Part shown: one piece after another, positions 26,189-35,310 of the stretch
Layout of the letters: each line of letters begins with the position of its first letter
How positions within the stretch are numbered: the stretch's first letter is position 1
From: an uncultured bacterium
GTDB lineage: Bacteria; Cyanobacteriota; Vampirovibrionia; Gastranaerophilales; Gastranaerophilaceae
Length of the DNA stretch: 64,000 nt
NCBI GenBank assembly: GCA_947073645.1
Contig: CAMTMK010000004.1
Coordinates: forward strand, 36,855 to 100,854
Direction: 5' to 3'
The notes under the pieces: generated by a model
Told to the model about the DNA's origin: nothing
What the model saw: only the letters and a program-made list of their open reading frames with translations
The model's database searches: none
Made by a program: the position numbers and the translations under genes

Positions 26189-27022
26189 ATGAAAACTATT
26201 AAATTAACTAAAATGCAAGGATGCGGAAATGATTTCGTTATCATTGACTATGCAGAATATGAAAAAACAGGCTTGAAAATGGATGAACTTGCCAAAAAAG
26301 TTTGCGACAGAAACTTTGGTGTTGGAGCTGATGGCATGATTATCCCTGATACAACAGTAAAAGATACAGACATCGGCTGGTATTTTTATAACTCAGACGG
26401 ATCAACTGCTCAAATGTGTGGCAATGGAATGAGATGTTTTGCAAAATACGCTTATGATAATAAACTTGTTAATAAAAAAGCATTCAGTGTACAAACTCTT
26501 GCAGGAGTTATAAAGCCGGAACTTTTGGATAATGGTTTAATCAAAGTTAATATGGGAAAACCGATTTTAGAAGATAAAAAAATCCCATTTTACGGTGAAA
26601 GAAAAATTACGGCGCTTGATAAAGAATTTGACATTTTTCCTGTATCTATGGGAAATCCGCACTGTGTAATTATTACAGCAGATGACCCTATGGAACTTGC
26701 TGTAAAATATGGGCCTTGTATTGAAAAACACGAATATTTTCCCGAAAAAACAAACACAGAATTTGTAAAAGTAAAATCAAAAATGGAAATTGATATGCGT
26801 GTGTATGAGCGCGGCTGTGGAATTACTTTGGCTTGCGGAACAGGCGCATGCGCATCAGTAGTTGCATGTGTTTTAAATAACTTAACAGAACAAAAAGTAA
26901 AGGTAAATCTTTTGGGCGGGCCTGTATTTGTTGAATGGCAAGGCTCTAAGGAAGATAAAGAAAAAGATATTTTCCTTATTGGTTCAGCAAATTACAGCTT
27001 TATTGCTGATTACATATTGTAA
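26189..27022 (+). CDS. dapF: Diaminopimelate epimerase
   Basis: Interconverts LL- and meso-diaminopimelate for lysine and peptidoglycan. The 277-residue protein has both catalytic cysteines, in SDGSTAQMCGNGMRC and in LACGTGACASV, and the N-terminal MQGCGNDFVIID. AGAGG lies upstream. It is followed by the rpsF operon on the same strand with 57 bp between. Confidence 0.96.
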   Translation: MKTIKLTKMQGCGNDFVIIDYAEYEKTGLKMDELAKKVCDRNFGVGADGMIIPDTTVKDTDIGWYFYNSDGSTAQMCGNGMRCFAKYAYDNKLVNKKAFSVQTLAGVIKPELLDNGLIKVNMGKPILEDKKIPFYGERKITALDKEFDIFPVSMGNPHCVIITADDPMELAVKYGPCIEKHEYFPEKTNTEFVKVKSKMEIDMRVYERGCGITLACGTGACASVVACVLNNLTEQKVKVNLLGGPVFVEWQGSKEDKEKDIFLIGSANYSFIADYIL

Positions 27023-27079
27023 AAATTGGTATTTCCATGATATGATTGGGACATACACTAGAATAGGAGAAAATTTAAG

Positions 27080-27361
27080 ATGAAAAACTACGAATTATTA
27101 ACTGTATTTAAACCAAACTTAGATGCAGAAGAAGTAGATAAAGCTATCGAATCATTAGGCAAATTAGTTGCTGATATGAAAGGTAAAGTTGAATCTACTG
27201 ACAAAACAGGCAGAAAAAAATTAGCTTATGACGTTCAAAACTTCAGAGACGGATTTTTCGTAACTTCTGTTGTAAATATGCCTGAAGAAAGTGTTGCTGA
27301 ATTCAGACGCCAATTAAAATTGAACGATAATATTTTAAGAACAATGTTTCTTGCACAGTAA
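27080..27361 (+). CDS. rpsF: 30S ribosomal protein S6
   Basis: Ninety-three residues; MKNYELLTVFKPNLDAEEV and the segment KTGRKKLAYDVQ are typical of S6. AGGAG upstream. First gene of the conserved rpsF-ssb-rpsR cluster; S6 pairs with S18 on the small subunit. Confidence 0.95.
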   Translation: MKNYELLTVFKPNLDAEEVDKAIESLGKLVADMKGKVESTDKTGRKKLAYDVQNFRDGFFVTSVVNMPEESVAEFRRQLKLNDNILRTMFLAQ

Positions 27362-27382
27362 GAACAAGACAAGAGGAAAAAA

Positions 27383-27784
27383 ATGTCACTTGCAAAATCA
27401 GTAGTAACAGGAACAGTATATAGAGCACCGGAAAAACGTTTTACACAAAACAACATTGCGGTGTCTGGATTTGTTCTTAATATCGGTGAAAGAGAAGAAA
27501 TTCTTATGAGAGTTGTTTCAAGACGTAACGCTCTTGATGAAGTTGTTTCTTCAATTTCAAAAGGCGACAGAGTTCTGGTTGAAGGCAGACTTCAAACAGC
27601 ATCTGTTAAAATGGATGACGGTTCTGAAAAAAGAATTTATGAAATAGATGCCAATACTATCGAAAGAATGGGTGAAGGCGGAGCTGTTTCTTCAAATTCT
27701 GATTTTGGAACAGAAGAAATCGTTAAGTTCGAATCAGACGATATGGCTAACGAACTTATCAATGAGGATGAAATTCCATTCTGA
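27383..27784 (+). CDS. ssb: Single-stranded DNA-binding protein
   Basis: A 133-residue OB-fold protein (VTGTVYRAPEKRFTQNNIAVSGFVL ... KGDRVLVEGRL) ending in the acidic tip NEDEIPF, the conserved SSB protein-interaction tail. It lies between rpsF and rpsR, as in many bacteria. AAGAGG upstream. Confidence 0.94.
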   Translation: MSLAKSVVTGTVYRAPEKRFTQNNIAVSGFVLNIGEREEILMRVVSRRNALDEVVSSISKGDRVLVEGRLQTASVKMDDGSEKRIYEIDANTIERMGEGGAVSSNSDFGTEEIVKFESDDMANELINEDEIPF

Positions 27785-27923
27785 TAAACAAGGCTAGAAA
27801 GGCTAAAAACGGGAGCAAGCGTTTGGACTTTAGATAGAATTTCTAAGAAGTTAACAAAAAAAGCGTAGCGACTGACAAATTTTTAATAAACAACACAAAT
27901 ATTGGCTAGAAAGGTTTAAAAAA

Positions 27924-28157
27924 ATGGCAAGACAAAATAACGACGACAAGAAAAAACGTAAAAATTGCAGTCTTTGCGGAGATAAAGTTGAAGCAATCGA
28001 CTACAAAGATGCAGCAAAGTTGAAAAGATACTTGACAGAAGCTGGTAAAATTATTCCAAGAAGAATTACAGGCAACTGTGCTAAGCACCAAAGAATGATT
28101 GTTAGAGCAATCAAACGTGCTAGAGAAGCTGCAATTATTGATTATGTTTTTGATTAA
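27924..28157 (+). CDS. rpsR: 30S ribosomal protein S18, zinc-binding type
   Basis: Seventy-seven residues. [18 protein letters not shown], then [20 protein letters not shown], is S18. The CSLC pair plus a Cys and His near CAKH suggests the zinc-containing C+ form; many bacteria have a form lacking these cysteines. The 139 bp upstream hold repeat fragments (27808-27821, 27861-27877) rather than a gene. Confidence 0.94.
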   Translation: MARQNNDDKKKRKNCSLCGDKVEAIDYKDAAKLKRYLTEAGKIIPRRITGNCAKHQRMIVRAIKRAREAAIIDYVFD

Positions 28158-28204
28158 GCCGAGCAGAAGTATTAAGCGGAAACCGCGTTTTTCGTTTTAA
28201 TTGG

Positions 28205-28231
28205 GAGCGGTACTGTTTAATGCGAGGCGCA
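28205..28231 (+). repeat. Dispersed 27-bp repeat, copy A
   Basis: Starts GAGCGGTACTGTTTAATGCG and matches 24 of 27 bases of the minus strand at 49492-49518. It lies between rpsR and its terminator. Confidence 0.6.
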
Positions 28232-28250
28232 ACAGAAATAGTAATAAAAA

Positions 28251-28279
28251 AGACGGGAAGTTTTTCCCGTCTTTTTTTT
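28251..28279 (+). terminator. Terminator of the rpsF-ssb-rpsR operon
   Basis: AGACGGGAA/TTCCCGTCT stem followed by a T8 run. Confidence 0.9.
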
Positions 28280-28513
28280 ATTGCTCTTTAAATATTATTC
28301 TATAATACATATCAGCTTTTGAATACTTATCACGGGCTGCTTTTTCCAAAGTTTGAGATTAATCTCAGCGGGTATAGCTTTTAACGTAATCATTTTATCA
28401 TTCTGCATAGGCGATAAATTATTACATCCGCCCACATATTTACAGCTTCCGCCAACATGAATGTAATCTCTAAACATCTCAACATTTTCAGTTATATTAT
28501 CAGGATAAATCAT
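28278..28513 (-). pseudogene. Decayed gene fragment with a frameshift
   Basis: Reading from ATG 28513 gives MIYPDNITENVEMFRDYIHV ... LKAIPAEIN; a one-base shift just after that point continues as TLEKAARDKYSKADMYYRII and ends at the TAA at 28278. The second frame looks more protein-like than the continuous 72-residue frame. No family is recognised. Confidence 0.45.
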
Positions 28514-28555
28514 ATCAATATTTTTTGTATCAAAAGCATAAAATAAAATTATAAA

Positions 28556-28717
28556 TTAAATCCATCTTATTAACGGTGTGTTACTAATAGAAAAACTTTT
28601 ACCATTCAACAAAGTAAAATGCAGTTCAATTTCAAGCTTTTCAATATCTTCATATCCGCAGGTAATATCATATTTTGAATCTGTAAACGCAAAATCAATT
28701 CTGCCTGATAGAGAAAA
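28556..28717 (-). pseudogene. Open fragment without a start codon
   Basis: Fifty-three open codons with good codon use (GRIDFAFTDSKYDITCGYED ... SISNTPLIRWI) but no start codon or ribosome binding site. Together with the fragment at 28278-28513 it may be the remains of one or two genes in the 28.16-28.80 kb gap. Confidence 0.35.
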
Positions 28718-28804
28718 TTAACATTTTTCCCAATTATAACAAATTTTAATTATTTTACAATACTTAAAAATTCTGTTATAATAGACTGCAAAAGAGTTAG
28801 AAAT

Positions 28805-29529
28805 ATGAAAAACTTTATTACTCAGAATTGCCCCCCCCCCGCAAGTCCCGCATTATAAAAGGGTTTACGCTTGCTGAAGTTTTAATAACCTTAGGAATTA
28901 TCGGGGTTGTTGCGGCAATGACAATGCCGACATTGATTGCTAATTATCAAAAACATCAAACTGTCGTTCAATTAAAACATGCTTATGCCATTTTATCAAA
29001 TGCATATACATTTTCCGTTAACAAAAACGGGCCGACTGATATGTGGTTTTATAATAATGACCCTGAAAATGCCGAAACTTGGGGAAATAATGCAAAAAAT
29101 TTTTATTTTACATATCTGGATGAATTTTTACAGGTTGGACAATATTGTGGAATTAAACATACAGAACCCAGAAAAGGTGCTTGTGAAAGAATATTTGCAA
29201 TAGGCGACAGTACTGCATATTCAGTAATTCTAAAAAATGGTATTGGTTTATCCGTTAGAGGTGATCACAATACAGCAAGCATGGAAATTCAACTTGATGT
29301 AAATGGTGCAAAAGGTCCCAACAGATGTGGCAGAGACGGATTTATTTTCTATATAAATAAAAAAGAAGGACTTGTACCAGTAAAAAATGATTTATACGGT
29401 ATGAAACCATGCACAAGAACATTAAAAAATCCTAACGGTTATGCAGAATGGGCAGGATGGGGCTGTGCATATGTAATTATGCAAAACGGCTGGGAAATGC
29501 CTGACGATTATCCATGGAATGATTTATAA
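28805..29529 (+). CDS. Prepilin-type protein, out of frame through a poly-C tract (possible phase OFF)
   Basis: ATG 28805 begins MKNFITQNCPP and runs into C10 at 28831-28840; in the present state it stops after 17 codons. With 11 (or 8) C it joins the frame ...RKSRIIKGFTLAEVLITLGII, a prepilin signal, and 210 further residues. The C-terminal domain ends WAGWGCAYVIMQNGWEMPDD and is paralogous to that of the prepilin at 21925 (shared MQ-GW and DYPW). The downstream frame alone could only begin at a TTG within the tract's flank. The ATG lacks a strong ribosome binding site (TTAGAAAT upstream). Expected product: exported pilin-like subunit cleaved by prepilin peptidase. Confidence 0.75.
28831..28840 (+). 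repeat. Poly-C tract (10 C) in a prepilin leader
   Basis: Ten C residues preceded by CTCAGAATTG, as at 21941-21950. Eleven or eight would restore the frame. Confidence 0.85.
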
Positions 29530-29531
29530 GC

Positions 29532-30956
29532 TTATTTAATAACTTCAACTGTATCGTAATCAACAAGGTATGGAATATGTTCTTCTGTAATTAATTCACC
29601 CGGCAAAAGCACTGCAATACCAGGAGGACATTCCGCGATTACTTCTGCTGAAATTCTTCCGACAGCTTGTTCTTTCGGAATAGTTTCCTTATGAGAATAA
29701 TAAGCTTCGCGCAATGTCATTTTGATAATAGGTGTTAACATCGGCATGTATTTTTTCTTTTCAAGATAGCAGATGTCTGTGTAATTTGTTTTATCAATCG
29801 TTTGCAGACATTTTACAAGATATTGCATATCAGCGCGTGTATTTCCGATATTTGACAAAATCAAAAGTCCCGCATCTGATGCGCTTTCAACTTCTATATT
29901 AAAATCAATTTCCAAAATACTTTCAAGACGTTTTCCTGAAAGTCTGTCATCACGAATAAACACTTTTGTAATATCTGTTTTGTATCCGAAATCAGGTTTT
30001 AAATCGTGAATATGTTCAAGTTTATCTATTTCACGGCGAAGATATTTTGCATTCTGAACAGCGCGTTCAAGCTGTTTTTTGCCGCGAGGGCTGTCAAGAT
30101 TTGCACGTGCAGAATCAAGACTTGCCAATAACATCAATGAAGGGCTTGTTGTATGCAATAACTTCAAAGCTTTTTCAACCGCATCAACATCAAGTGAGGA
30201 ATTTTCCGCAATATGAAGCATTGAACTCTGGCTCATACTTCCGCCTGTTTTATGAAGTGAATGAACAACAGCATCAGCACCGAGTTTAAGTGCAGATGTC
30301 GGAAGATGTCCATTAAAATTCCACAAACATGCATGTGCTTCATCAACAATCAATGGAACATTGTATTTTTTGCACACTGCCGCAATTGATTTAATATCAG
30401 ATACAACCCCTTCATAAGTCGGGTTTGTAATCCAAACCATGCCTGCATCCGGAGTTTTTTCTATCATTTGCTCTACCATTTCAGGAGTAACATTTCCCCA
30501 AATTCCCCATTCTTCAAAACGATTAGGAATAAGCCATACGGGTTCAGCACCTGAAATAATCATGCCGGTCAAAATTGAGCGGTGGCAGTTTCTGTTTGTA
30601 ATAATTTTTTTGCCTTTTTTGGTCAAAGCCATTGCAAGAGCAAGATTTCCTGCTGTAGAACCGTTCAATAAAAAGAAAGTTTTTTTAGCGCCAAAAGCTT
30701 TAGCCGCCAATTCTTGTGCTTCTTTAATAGGACCCGTTGCAGGGTGTAATGTTCCAAGACCGTCAAATTCATCGGTCGTATCAATAGAAAGTGCCTTTTT
30801 GCCAATAAGTTTTCTAAACTCTGGCAAAGAACCGTTGCCTCTTGTATGCCCAGGGATATGAAACTGATAAGACGGGGTTTCATGTGCTTTTTTTAATGCT
30901 TCTACAATCGGGGCATGTACTTTTAATGATTTTTCTTGTCTTGTTACGTTTGTCAT
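29532..30956 (-). CDS. Orn/Lys/Arg decarboxylase family protein
   Basis: PLP enzyme of fold type I, 474 residues. FHIPGHTRG at the N-terminus, FFLLNGSTAGNLA, WITNPTYEGV, IVDEAHACL and the Schiff-base lysine in HSLHKTGGSMSQ are the family's motifs. It decarboxylates arginine, lysine or ornithine; arginine would be the first step of polyamine synthesis and fits with the speE gene at 56835. The start is placed at MTNVTRQEK (30956), where a TATTAT box lies seven nt upstream, instead of 13 codons earlier. It is the short form without the wing domain of inducible enterobacterial enzymes. Confidence 0.88.
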   Translation of the reverse strand: MTNVTRQEKSLKVHAPIVEALKKAHETPSYQFHIPGHTRGNGSLPEFRKLIGKKALSIDTTDEFDGLGTLHPATGPIKEAQELAAKAFGAKKTFFLLNGSTAGNLALAMALTKKGKKIITNRNCHRSILTGMIISGAEPVWLIPNRFEEWGIWGNVTPEMVEQMIEKTPDAGMVWITNPTYEGVVSDIKSIAAVCKKYNVPLIVDEAHACLWNFNGHLPTSALKLGADAVVHSLHKTGGSMSQSSMLHIAENSSLDVDAVEKALKLLHTTSPSLMLLASLDSARANLDSPRGKKQLERAVQNAKYLRREIDKLEHIHDLKPDFGYKTDITKVFIRDDRLSGKRLESILEIDFNIEVESASDAGLLILSNIGNTRADMQYLVKCLQTIDKTNYTDICYLEKKKYMPMLTPIIKMTLREAYYSHKETIPKEQAVGRISAEVIAECPPGIAVLLPGELITEEHIPYLVDYDTVEVIK

Positions 30957-31019
30957 AGTTATAATAATATACACCAAAAAAATTTTTTTTTGCATAAATT
31001 TTATGATACATTAATAATT

Positions 31020-32222
31020 GTGAACAAAATCTTTTTGTCATTTTTAATATTGTTTTTTACAGCAGGGTTTTCTTTTGCAGAAGACGCCGTTCATCTTGAG
31101 GCGTCTGTTAATGATGCTAAAAAAATAGTTGAAGCCGAAGATAACATTGAATCAGAATTCTCAATCTTTGACAGTTTTGATTGGGATAAAGATGATGACG
31201 GAAAAATCGATGATGATACTTTAATGGGAAAAATTATAAACAAAGATATTACAAGAACTGATGTCCCGACATTTTTGCTTAAAGAAGAATTAACTTACCG
31301 ATATAAAAAAGGTCCTGTTTCAAAAATCCAATATTTTGGTGCATATCGCGGAAACCTTTCAGGAATATGGAATACGGGAGATTATGACACTGAATATGAT
31401 ATAAATACTTTACAATTCGGCGCTATCGGCAAATTTAAAAACACAAAAACCGATTTTAAAATCGGATTCAACCCTATGCCCAAAAATGATTTAAACTACA
31501 TGCAAAATTTTATTGCAGATGCGTATGTTGTAAACAACAATATTCCGCATCACCGTGTGGTAATAGGATATTCAAGAAACCAAATAGGTAAAGAAGGCGG
31601 TTCAAGTTCATATATTTTGCCATTTGTAACCCGTTCTCAAATCGCAAGAAATTTCGGCTCAACCAGAGCGCTCGGTGTAAGACTTATCGGGGATTATTCT
31701 TTGATGGATTACAGCATGGCATTTAATTCATCTGACAGATATTTCCGAACCCCCTTTGCAGGTCCTGAATTTACAGGCTGGATAAATGTAAAACCTTTCG
31801 GTAAAACAGACGGAAGATATGGAAAACTTGTCTTAGGCGGAGGTTTGAATGCAGGTCATAACAAAACTGATTATACTGTAGGAAGTGTTTATGTAGGCTA
31901 CAAATACAAAAAACTTTGGACAAACTTTGAATATGGTATAGCAGACGGCTACAACGGAACAAGAGTAAGCACAAATAAAGCCGAAGGTTTTAATTACACC
32001 CTCGGCTATAAAATTCATCCGCGCTTACAATTAATTGCACGCTACGACCAGTTTGACCCCAACAGAGATATTGCAAACGACCAAAGACGCGAATATACAG
32101 CAGGTATAAACTGGTTTATCAAAGGTCAGTCACTGCGTGTGATTTTGAATTACATTTTCTGCGACAATCAAAACATGGATGACAGTCACAGAATTATCCT
32201 CGGAACGCAGTTTGTATTGTAA
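31020..32222 (+). CDS. Outer-membrane beta-barrel (porin-like) protein
   Basis: A 400-residue exported protein. Signal peptide with hydrophobic core FLSFLILFFTAGFSFAE (cleavage near residue 18), then an acidic stretch with a calcium-loop-like DWDKDDDGKIDDD (about residue 54), then alternating-hydrophobicity strands ending in the terminal strand IILGTQFVL (C-terminal hydrophobic residue, as in barrels). Repeated aromatic ends (YIFCDNQN, GWINVKPFG) fit a porin. Start GTG 31020 follows a TGATACATT-like element; upstream in-frame codons belong to another gene's promoter region. The solute is unknown. Confidence 0.75.
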   Translation: MNKIFLSFLILFFTAGFSFAEDAVHLEASVNDAKKIVEAEDNIESEFSIFDSFDWDKDDDGKIDDDTLMGKIINKDITRTDVPTFLLKEELTYRYKKGPVSKIQYFGAYRGNLSGIWNTGDYDTEYDINTLQFGAIGKFKNTKTDFKIGFNPMPKNDLNYMQNFIADAYVVNNNIPHHRVVIGYSRNQIGKEGGSSSYILPFVTRSQIARNFGSTRALGVRLIGDYSLMDYSMAFNSSDRYFRTPFAGPEFTGWINVKPFGKTDGRYGKLVLGGGLNAGHNKTDYTVGSVYVGYKYKKLWTNFEYGIADGYNGTRVSTNKAEGFNYTLGYKIHPRLQLIARYDQFDPNRDIANDQRREYTAGINWFIKGQSLRVILNYIFCDNQNMDDSHRIILGTQFVL

Positions 32223-32223
32223 C

Positions 32224-32409
32224 CTATTCTTCTCCGCCTTTTATAACGATAAGGTTGTTGATAATTTTCATCTCGCAAGTCGGTAATACAACATCATCCA
32301 ATCCTGTTGCAATACTGATAATTTTACCTGCACCCAAAACTACTTCATCACCTTTATAGAAGAATTTGTAATCGTCTTTTCTGTCTGAACGTATAGTTAT
32401 TTGTGACAT
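32224..32409 (-). CDS. Small hypothetical protein
   Basis: Sixty-one residues, beta-rich (MSQITIRSDRKDDYKFFYKGDE ... TCEMKIINNLIVIKGGEE), no membrane segment. It overlaps the nucleotidyltransferase-like gene by 13 nt and is the last gene of the hisS operon. No family recognised. Confidence 0.55.
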   Translation of the reverse strand: MSQITIRSDRKDDYKFFYKGDEVVLGAGKIISIATGLDDVVLPTCEMKIINNLIVIKGGEE

Positions 32410-32723
32410 TGTTTTACTCCCTTTCTATCATAAAATATGCCTTCTTCCATAACCTCATCATAAATATACTCATCTTTTTTGAAAGTTTCATCGGTATATG
32501 GATACAAGTCAATACAAACATCATATTCTGTTTCGATTTTACCTACAATCGGCCAAATCTGTTCACGTTTAGCTTTGTCTTCAACATCAAATAATGCAAC
32601 AAGTTCAATATCGTCGTCAATTTCACCCTTAATACATTCACCAAAGGCATAAATGCCTTTGAAATCGTTAAACAAGCGGTTAAAAGCTGTACAAAGTTTC
32701 AAGATAATCTCATCTAAATTCAT
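32397..32723 (-). CDS. Nucleotidyltransferase-fold protein (MNT-like, variant motif)
   Basis: A 108-residue protein resembling the small polymerase-beta-type nucleotidyltransferases: FGECIKGEIDDDIELVALFD sits where the canonical GS...DxD motif is expected, but Gly-Ser is Gly-Glu and the second acid is Glu. A later EYDVCIDLYPYTDE could give the third carboxylate. It overlaps hisS by four bases and is downstream of it. No HEPN partner gene is adjacent, so a classical MNT-HEPN toxin pair is not supported. Confidence 0.6.
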   Translation of the reverse strand: MNLDEIILKLCTAFNRLFNDFKGIYAFGECIKGEIDDDIELVALFDVEDKAKREQIWPIVGKIETEYDVCIDLYPYTDETFKKDEYIYDEVMEEGIFYDRKGVKQCHK

Positions 32724-33949
32724 AATTCTATCTCATTTCTATTAATTGTAACCTGTTCTGATGTTTCAAGATTTTTAACCGAAACAGTTCCGGCTTTAAT
32801 CTCGTCTTCACCCAAAATTAATGCAAATTTTGCACATTTTGAAGCTTTTTCAAGTTGTTTTGTGAATTTTTTATTAGCTAAATCAAATTCAACATTATAA
32901 CCCTTATTTCTCAATTCCTGCGCGAAAACAAATGCATCTGCAGGTGAATTTGAAACAATATAACCGTCTAATTTTTGAGGTTCAATCTCCGGTAAAAGCG
33001 AGTTTAAACGCTCCATACCCATTGCCCAGCCCACAGCAGGAGTGTCCTCTCCGCCAAGGTTTCTCACTAAACTGTCATACCTTCCGCCTCCGCACACTGC
33101 ATTTTGCGAGCCAAGATTGTTTGACTTAATCTCAAATACTGTTCTGTTATAATAGTCCAAACCTCTTACAAGAAGCTTATTTTCAACATATTTAACACCA
33201 AGTTTATCCAAATATGATTTCAATGTCTTGTAATGCTCAGCACATTCTTCGCAGATAAAATCCGATTGAATAACTTTCTGGATTTCAGGTCTTGAGAAAA
33301 TTTCCTTACAACTGTCGACTTTGCAGTCTAAAAGTCTTAATGGATTTTTTTCATATCTGTTTTGGCAATCCTCGCATAAGTTTTCAAACTCAGGTTTCAA
33401 AACTTCTTTAATTTTCTTTTTATATTCTTCGCGACAAGTCGGACACCCAAGAGAGTTAATCTCAACTTCCAAATCATTCAAACCTAATGATTTCAAGTAC
33501 TCTGTCGCCATTACAATAACTTCGGCATCAGCGGAAGGTTCTTTAATCCCGAACATTTCCACACCAACCTGATGAAATTGTCTTTGTCTTCCTGCCTGCG
33601 GACGTTCGTATCTGAACATCGGGCCTTTGTACCAGAGTTTAACCGGTGCAGAAAGTCTTGTCATATTATTCTCAATAAATGAGCGGACAACACCTGCTGT
33701 GTTTTCGGGACGAAGTGTCAATGAGCGTTCGCTTTTTTCAAACGTGTACATTTCTTTGTTAACAATATCTGTTGTATCGCCCACACCGCGCGCAAAAAGT
33801 TCGGTCATTTCAAAAATCGGAGTTCTGATTTCTTTGTAACCGTATTTTGTAAATATTTCCAATGCATTTTTTTCAAGCTTGTGCCACTGTTCGACTTCTT
33901 GAGGTAAAATGTCTTTTGTTCCTTTTAAAACTTTTATAATCTTTGCCAT
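32720..33949 (-). CDS. hisS: Histidyl-tRNA synthetase
   Basis: Class II synthetase of 409 residues that charges tRNA-His. Motif 1 (GYKEIRTPIFEMTELFARG), motif 2 (LRPENTAGVVRSFIE, RYERPQAGRQRQFHQVGVE) and the His-specific LVRGLDYYNRTVFE are present, as is the C-terminal anticodon-binding domain. Four Cys in CPTCREEY and CEDCQNRY suggest a structural zinc knuckle in the insertion domain. It is preceded by a DUF721 gene on the same strand and followed by two small overlapping genes. Confidence 0.95.
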   Translation of the reverse strand: MAKIIKVLKGTKDILPQEVEQWHKLEKNALEIFTKYGYKEIRTPIFEMTELFARGVGDTTDIVNKEMYTFEKSERSLTLRPENTAGVVRSFIENNMTRLSAPVKLWYKGPMFRYERPQAGRQRQFHQVGVEMFGIKEPSADAEVIVMATEYLKSLGLNDLEVEINSLGCPTCREEYKKKIKEVLKPEFENLCEDCQNRYEKNPLRLLDCKVDSCKEIFSRPEIQKVIQSDFICEECAEHYKTLKSYLDKLGVKYVENKLLVRGLDYYNRTVFEIKSNNLGSQNAVCGGGRYDSLVRNLGGEDTPAVGWAMGMERLNSLLPEIEPQKLDGYIVSNSPADAFVFAQELRNKGYNVEFDLANKKFTKQLEKASKCAKFALILGEDEIKAGTVSVKNLETSEQVTINRNEIEL

Positions 33950-33990
33950 AAGGTTATTATATAAATTTGAAGCTCAATTGTCAAATAAAA

Positions 33991-34320
33991 TTAAGTACCC
34001 CAGCGTTTCGGGTCAAAACGAAGGTCCTTAACGTTCATTTTTAACGATTTTAAATAAGGTTCAAGTTTCACAAGAAGCTGTGTTTTTCTCAAAGTCAATT
34101 CCTGTGCAACAATTGCATTTTCGCATGCAATAACCATTACCCCGCCACCCATCATTGAATACGGTTTTGAACGCTCGGCAAACTTTTCACCCGCAATTTT
34201 TGACCAAAATTTATACAAATTACTGCGGGTAATAGCTTTTCTTATTTCTTTGTTGTTGCCGAAAAGCTCTTCTACGAGCGTTTCTGTTGTTACAAAATCT
34301 GTGTATAAAACCTTTTTCAT
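33991..34320 (-). CDS. DUF721 / DciA-like protein
   Basis: A 109-residue protein with the DUF721 pattern: NLYKFWSKIAGEKFAERSKP and VMVIACENAIVAQELTLRKTQLLVKL. Relatives (DciA) help load the replicative helicase in bacteria lacking DnaC/DnaI; that this small protein does so is inference. It is divergent from the NrnA-like gene with only 22 bp between them, and the palindromic TAATATTA (34331-34338) can serve as -10 in both directions. Confidence 0.7.
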   Translation of the reverse strand: MKKVLYTDFVTTETLVEELFGNNKEIRKAITRSNLYKFWSKIAGEKFAERSKPYSMMGGGVMVIACENAIVAQELTLRKTQLLVKLEPYLKSLKMNVKDLRFDPKRWGT

Positions 34321-34330
34321 TTTTTTATGT

Positions 34331-34338
34331 TAATATTA
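34331..34338. promoter_or_regulatory. Shared palindromic -10 element
   Basis: TAATATTA. On the plus strand TGT-TAATAT forms an extended -10 box six nt before ATG 34343 (leaderless); on the minus strand it lies 12 nt before ATG 34320. Confidence 0.55.
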
Positions 34339-34342
34339 AAGA

Positions 34343-35308
34343 ATGGATTGCACTAAGTTAAATGATATCATAAAATCGTCCAAAAATATATTAATAATCT
34401 CACATGTAAACCCCGACGGGGACACTTTAGGTTCTATGTGCGGTTTATATTCGGCAATTTTCGAAAATTTTAAGAAAAAATGCGATATGCTTGCAGTTTC
34501 AAAAGTTCCAACTGTTTATGAATATCTGCCAAATATTAATTGTATAAAAAGTCTTGATGATATTGATAAATCAAGAGAATATGACCTTGTTATAAATGTT
34601 GATGTTGCATCATTTGACAGAATTTGTGATGCGGGAATACTTTTTGAAAAAGGAAAATATACCGTAAATATTGACCACCACAAAACAAACAATGGTTATG
34701 CCGATTTGAATATTATAGATGCAAATGCAAGTTCAACGGGCGAAGTTTTGTTCGGATGTTTTGAAGATATGGGTTGGAAAATTAATCTTGATACTGCAAT
34801 TTGTCTGTATACCGCAATCCTTACAGATACTGGTTCTTTCAGATTTGACAATACAAAACCGAAAACTTTTGAATGTGCTTCAAAACTCGTTGAAATCGGA
34901 GTTAACCCGTCTGATATTTACAAAAAAGTTTACGAATCCGACAGCAAAACTCTTGTAATGTTTCAGGCACATTGTGTAAATAAGGCAAAGTTTTTATATG
35001 ATGACAAACTTGCTTATACTGTAGTCTATCGAAAAGATATGGAAAAATTCGGCGCTGCAGATGAATGTATGGAAGGTTTGACAGAAAAATTACGTGCAAT
35101 CGTCACTACAAAACTCGCTTTTGTTGCAAAAGAGATGAAATCAGGCGGAACAAAGTTTTCTATGCGCAGTAAGTTTGCTGATGTTGCACAAATCTGTGAA
35201 GTTTTCGGCGGAGGCGGACACAAGTTTGCAGCAGGTTGTACAATTAAAGCTCCTATTGACGAAGCTGTGAAAAAAATGTTGAAAGAAATTAAACATAGAG
35301 AGATTTAA
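34343..35308 (+). CDS. nrnA: DHH-family phosphoesterase, NrnA-like
   Basis: A 321-residue protein of the bifunctional oligoribonuclease / pAp phosphatase type. Metal-binding motifs are intact: SHVNPDGDTLGS, VINVDVASFDR, NIDHHKTN and the C-terminal DHHA1 loop GGGGHKFAAG. It degrades very short RNA and possibly pAp. Overlapping start signals suggest a leaderless mRNA. Followed after two bases by the YihY-like gene. Confidence 0.87.
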   Translation: MDCTKLNDIIKSSKNILIISHVNPDGDTLGSMCGLYSAIFENFKKKCDMLAVSKVPTVYEYLPNINCIKSLDDIDKSREYDLVINVDVASFDRICDAGILFEKGKYTVNIDHHKTNNGYADLNIIDANASSTGEVLFGCFEDMGWKINLDTAICLYTAILTDTGSFRFDNTKPKTFECASKLVEIGVNPSDIYKKVYESDSKTLVMFQAHCVNKAKFLYDDKLAYTVVYRKDMEKFGAADECMEGLTEKLRAIVTTKLAFVAKEMKSGGTKFSMRSKFADVAQICEVFGGGGHKFAAGCTIKAPIDEAVKKMLKEIKHREI

Positions 35309-35310
35309 AA

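Noticed and set aside
30439..30861. A 140-codon plus-strand frame within the decarboxylase gene
   Set aside because: Antisense shadow; no ribosome binding site and no recognisable domain.
32397..32723. MNT-HEPN type VII toxin-antitoxin
   Set aside because: The nucleotidyltransferase-like gene overlaps hisS and no HEPN gene is adjacent; key motif residues differ.
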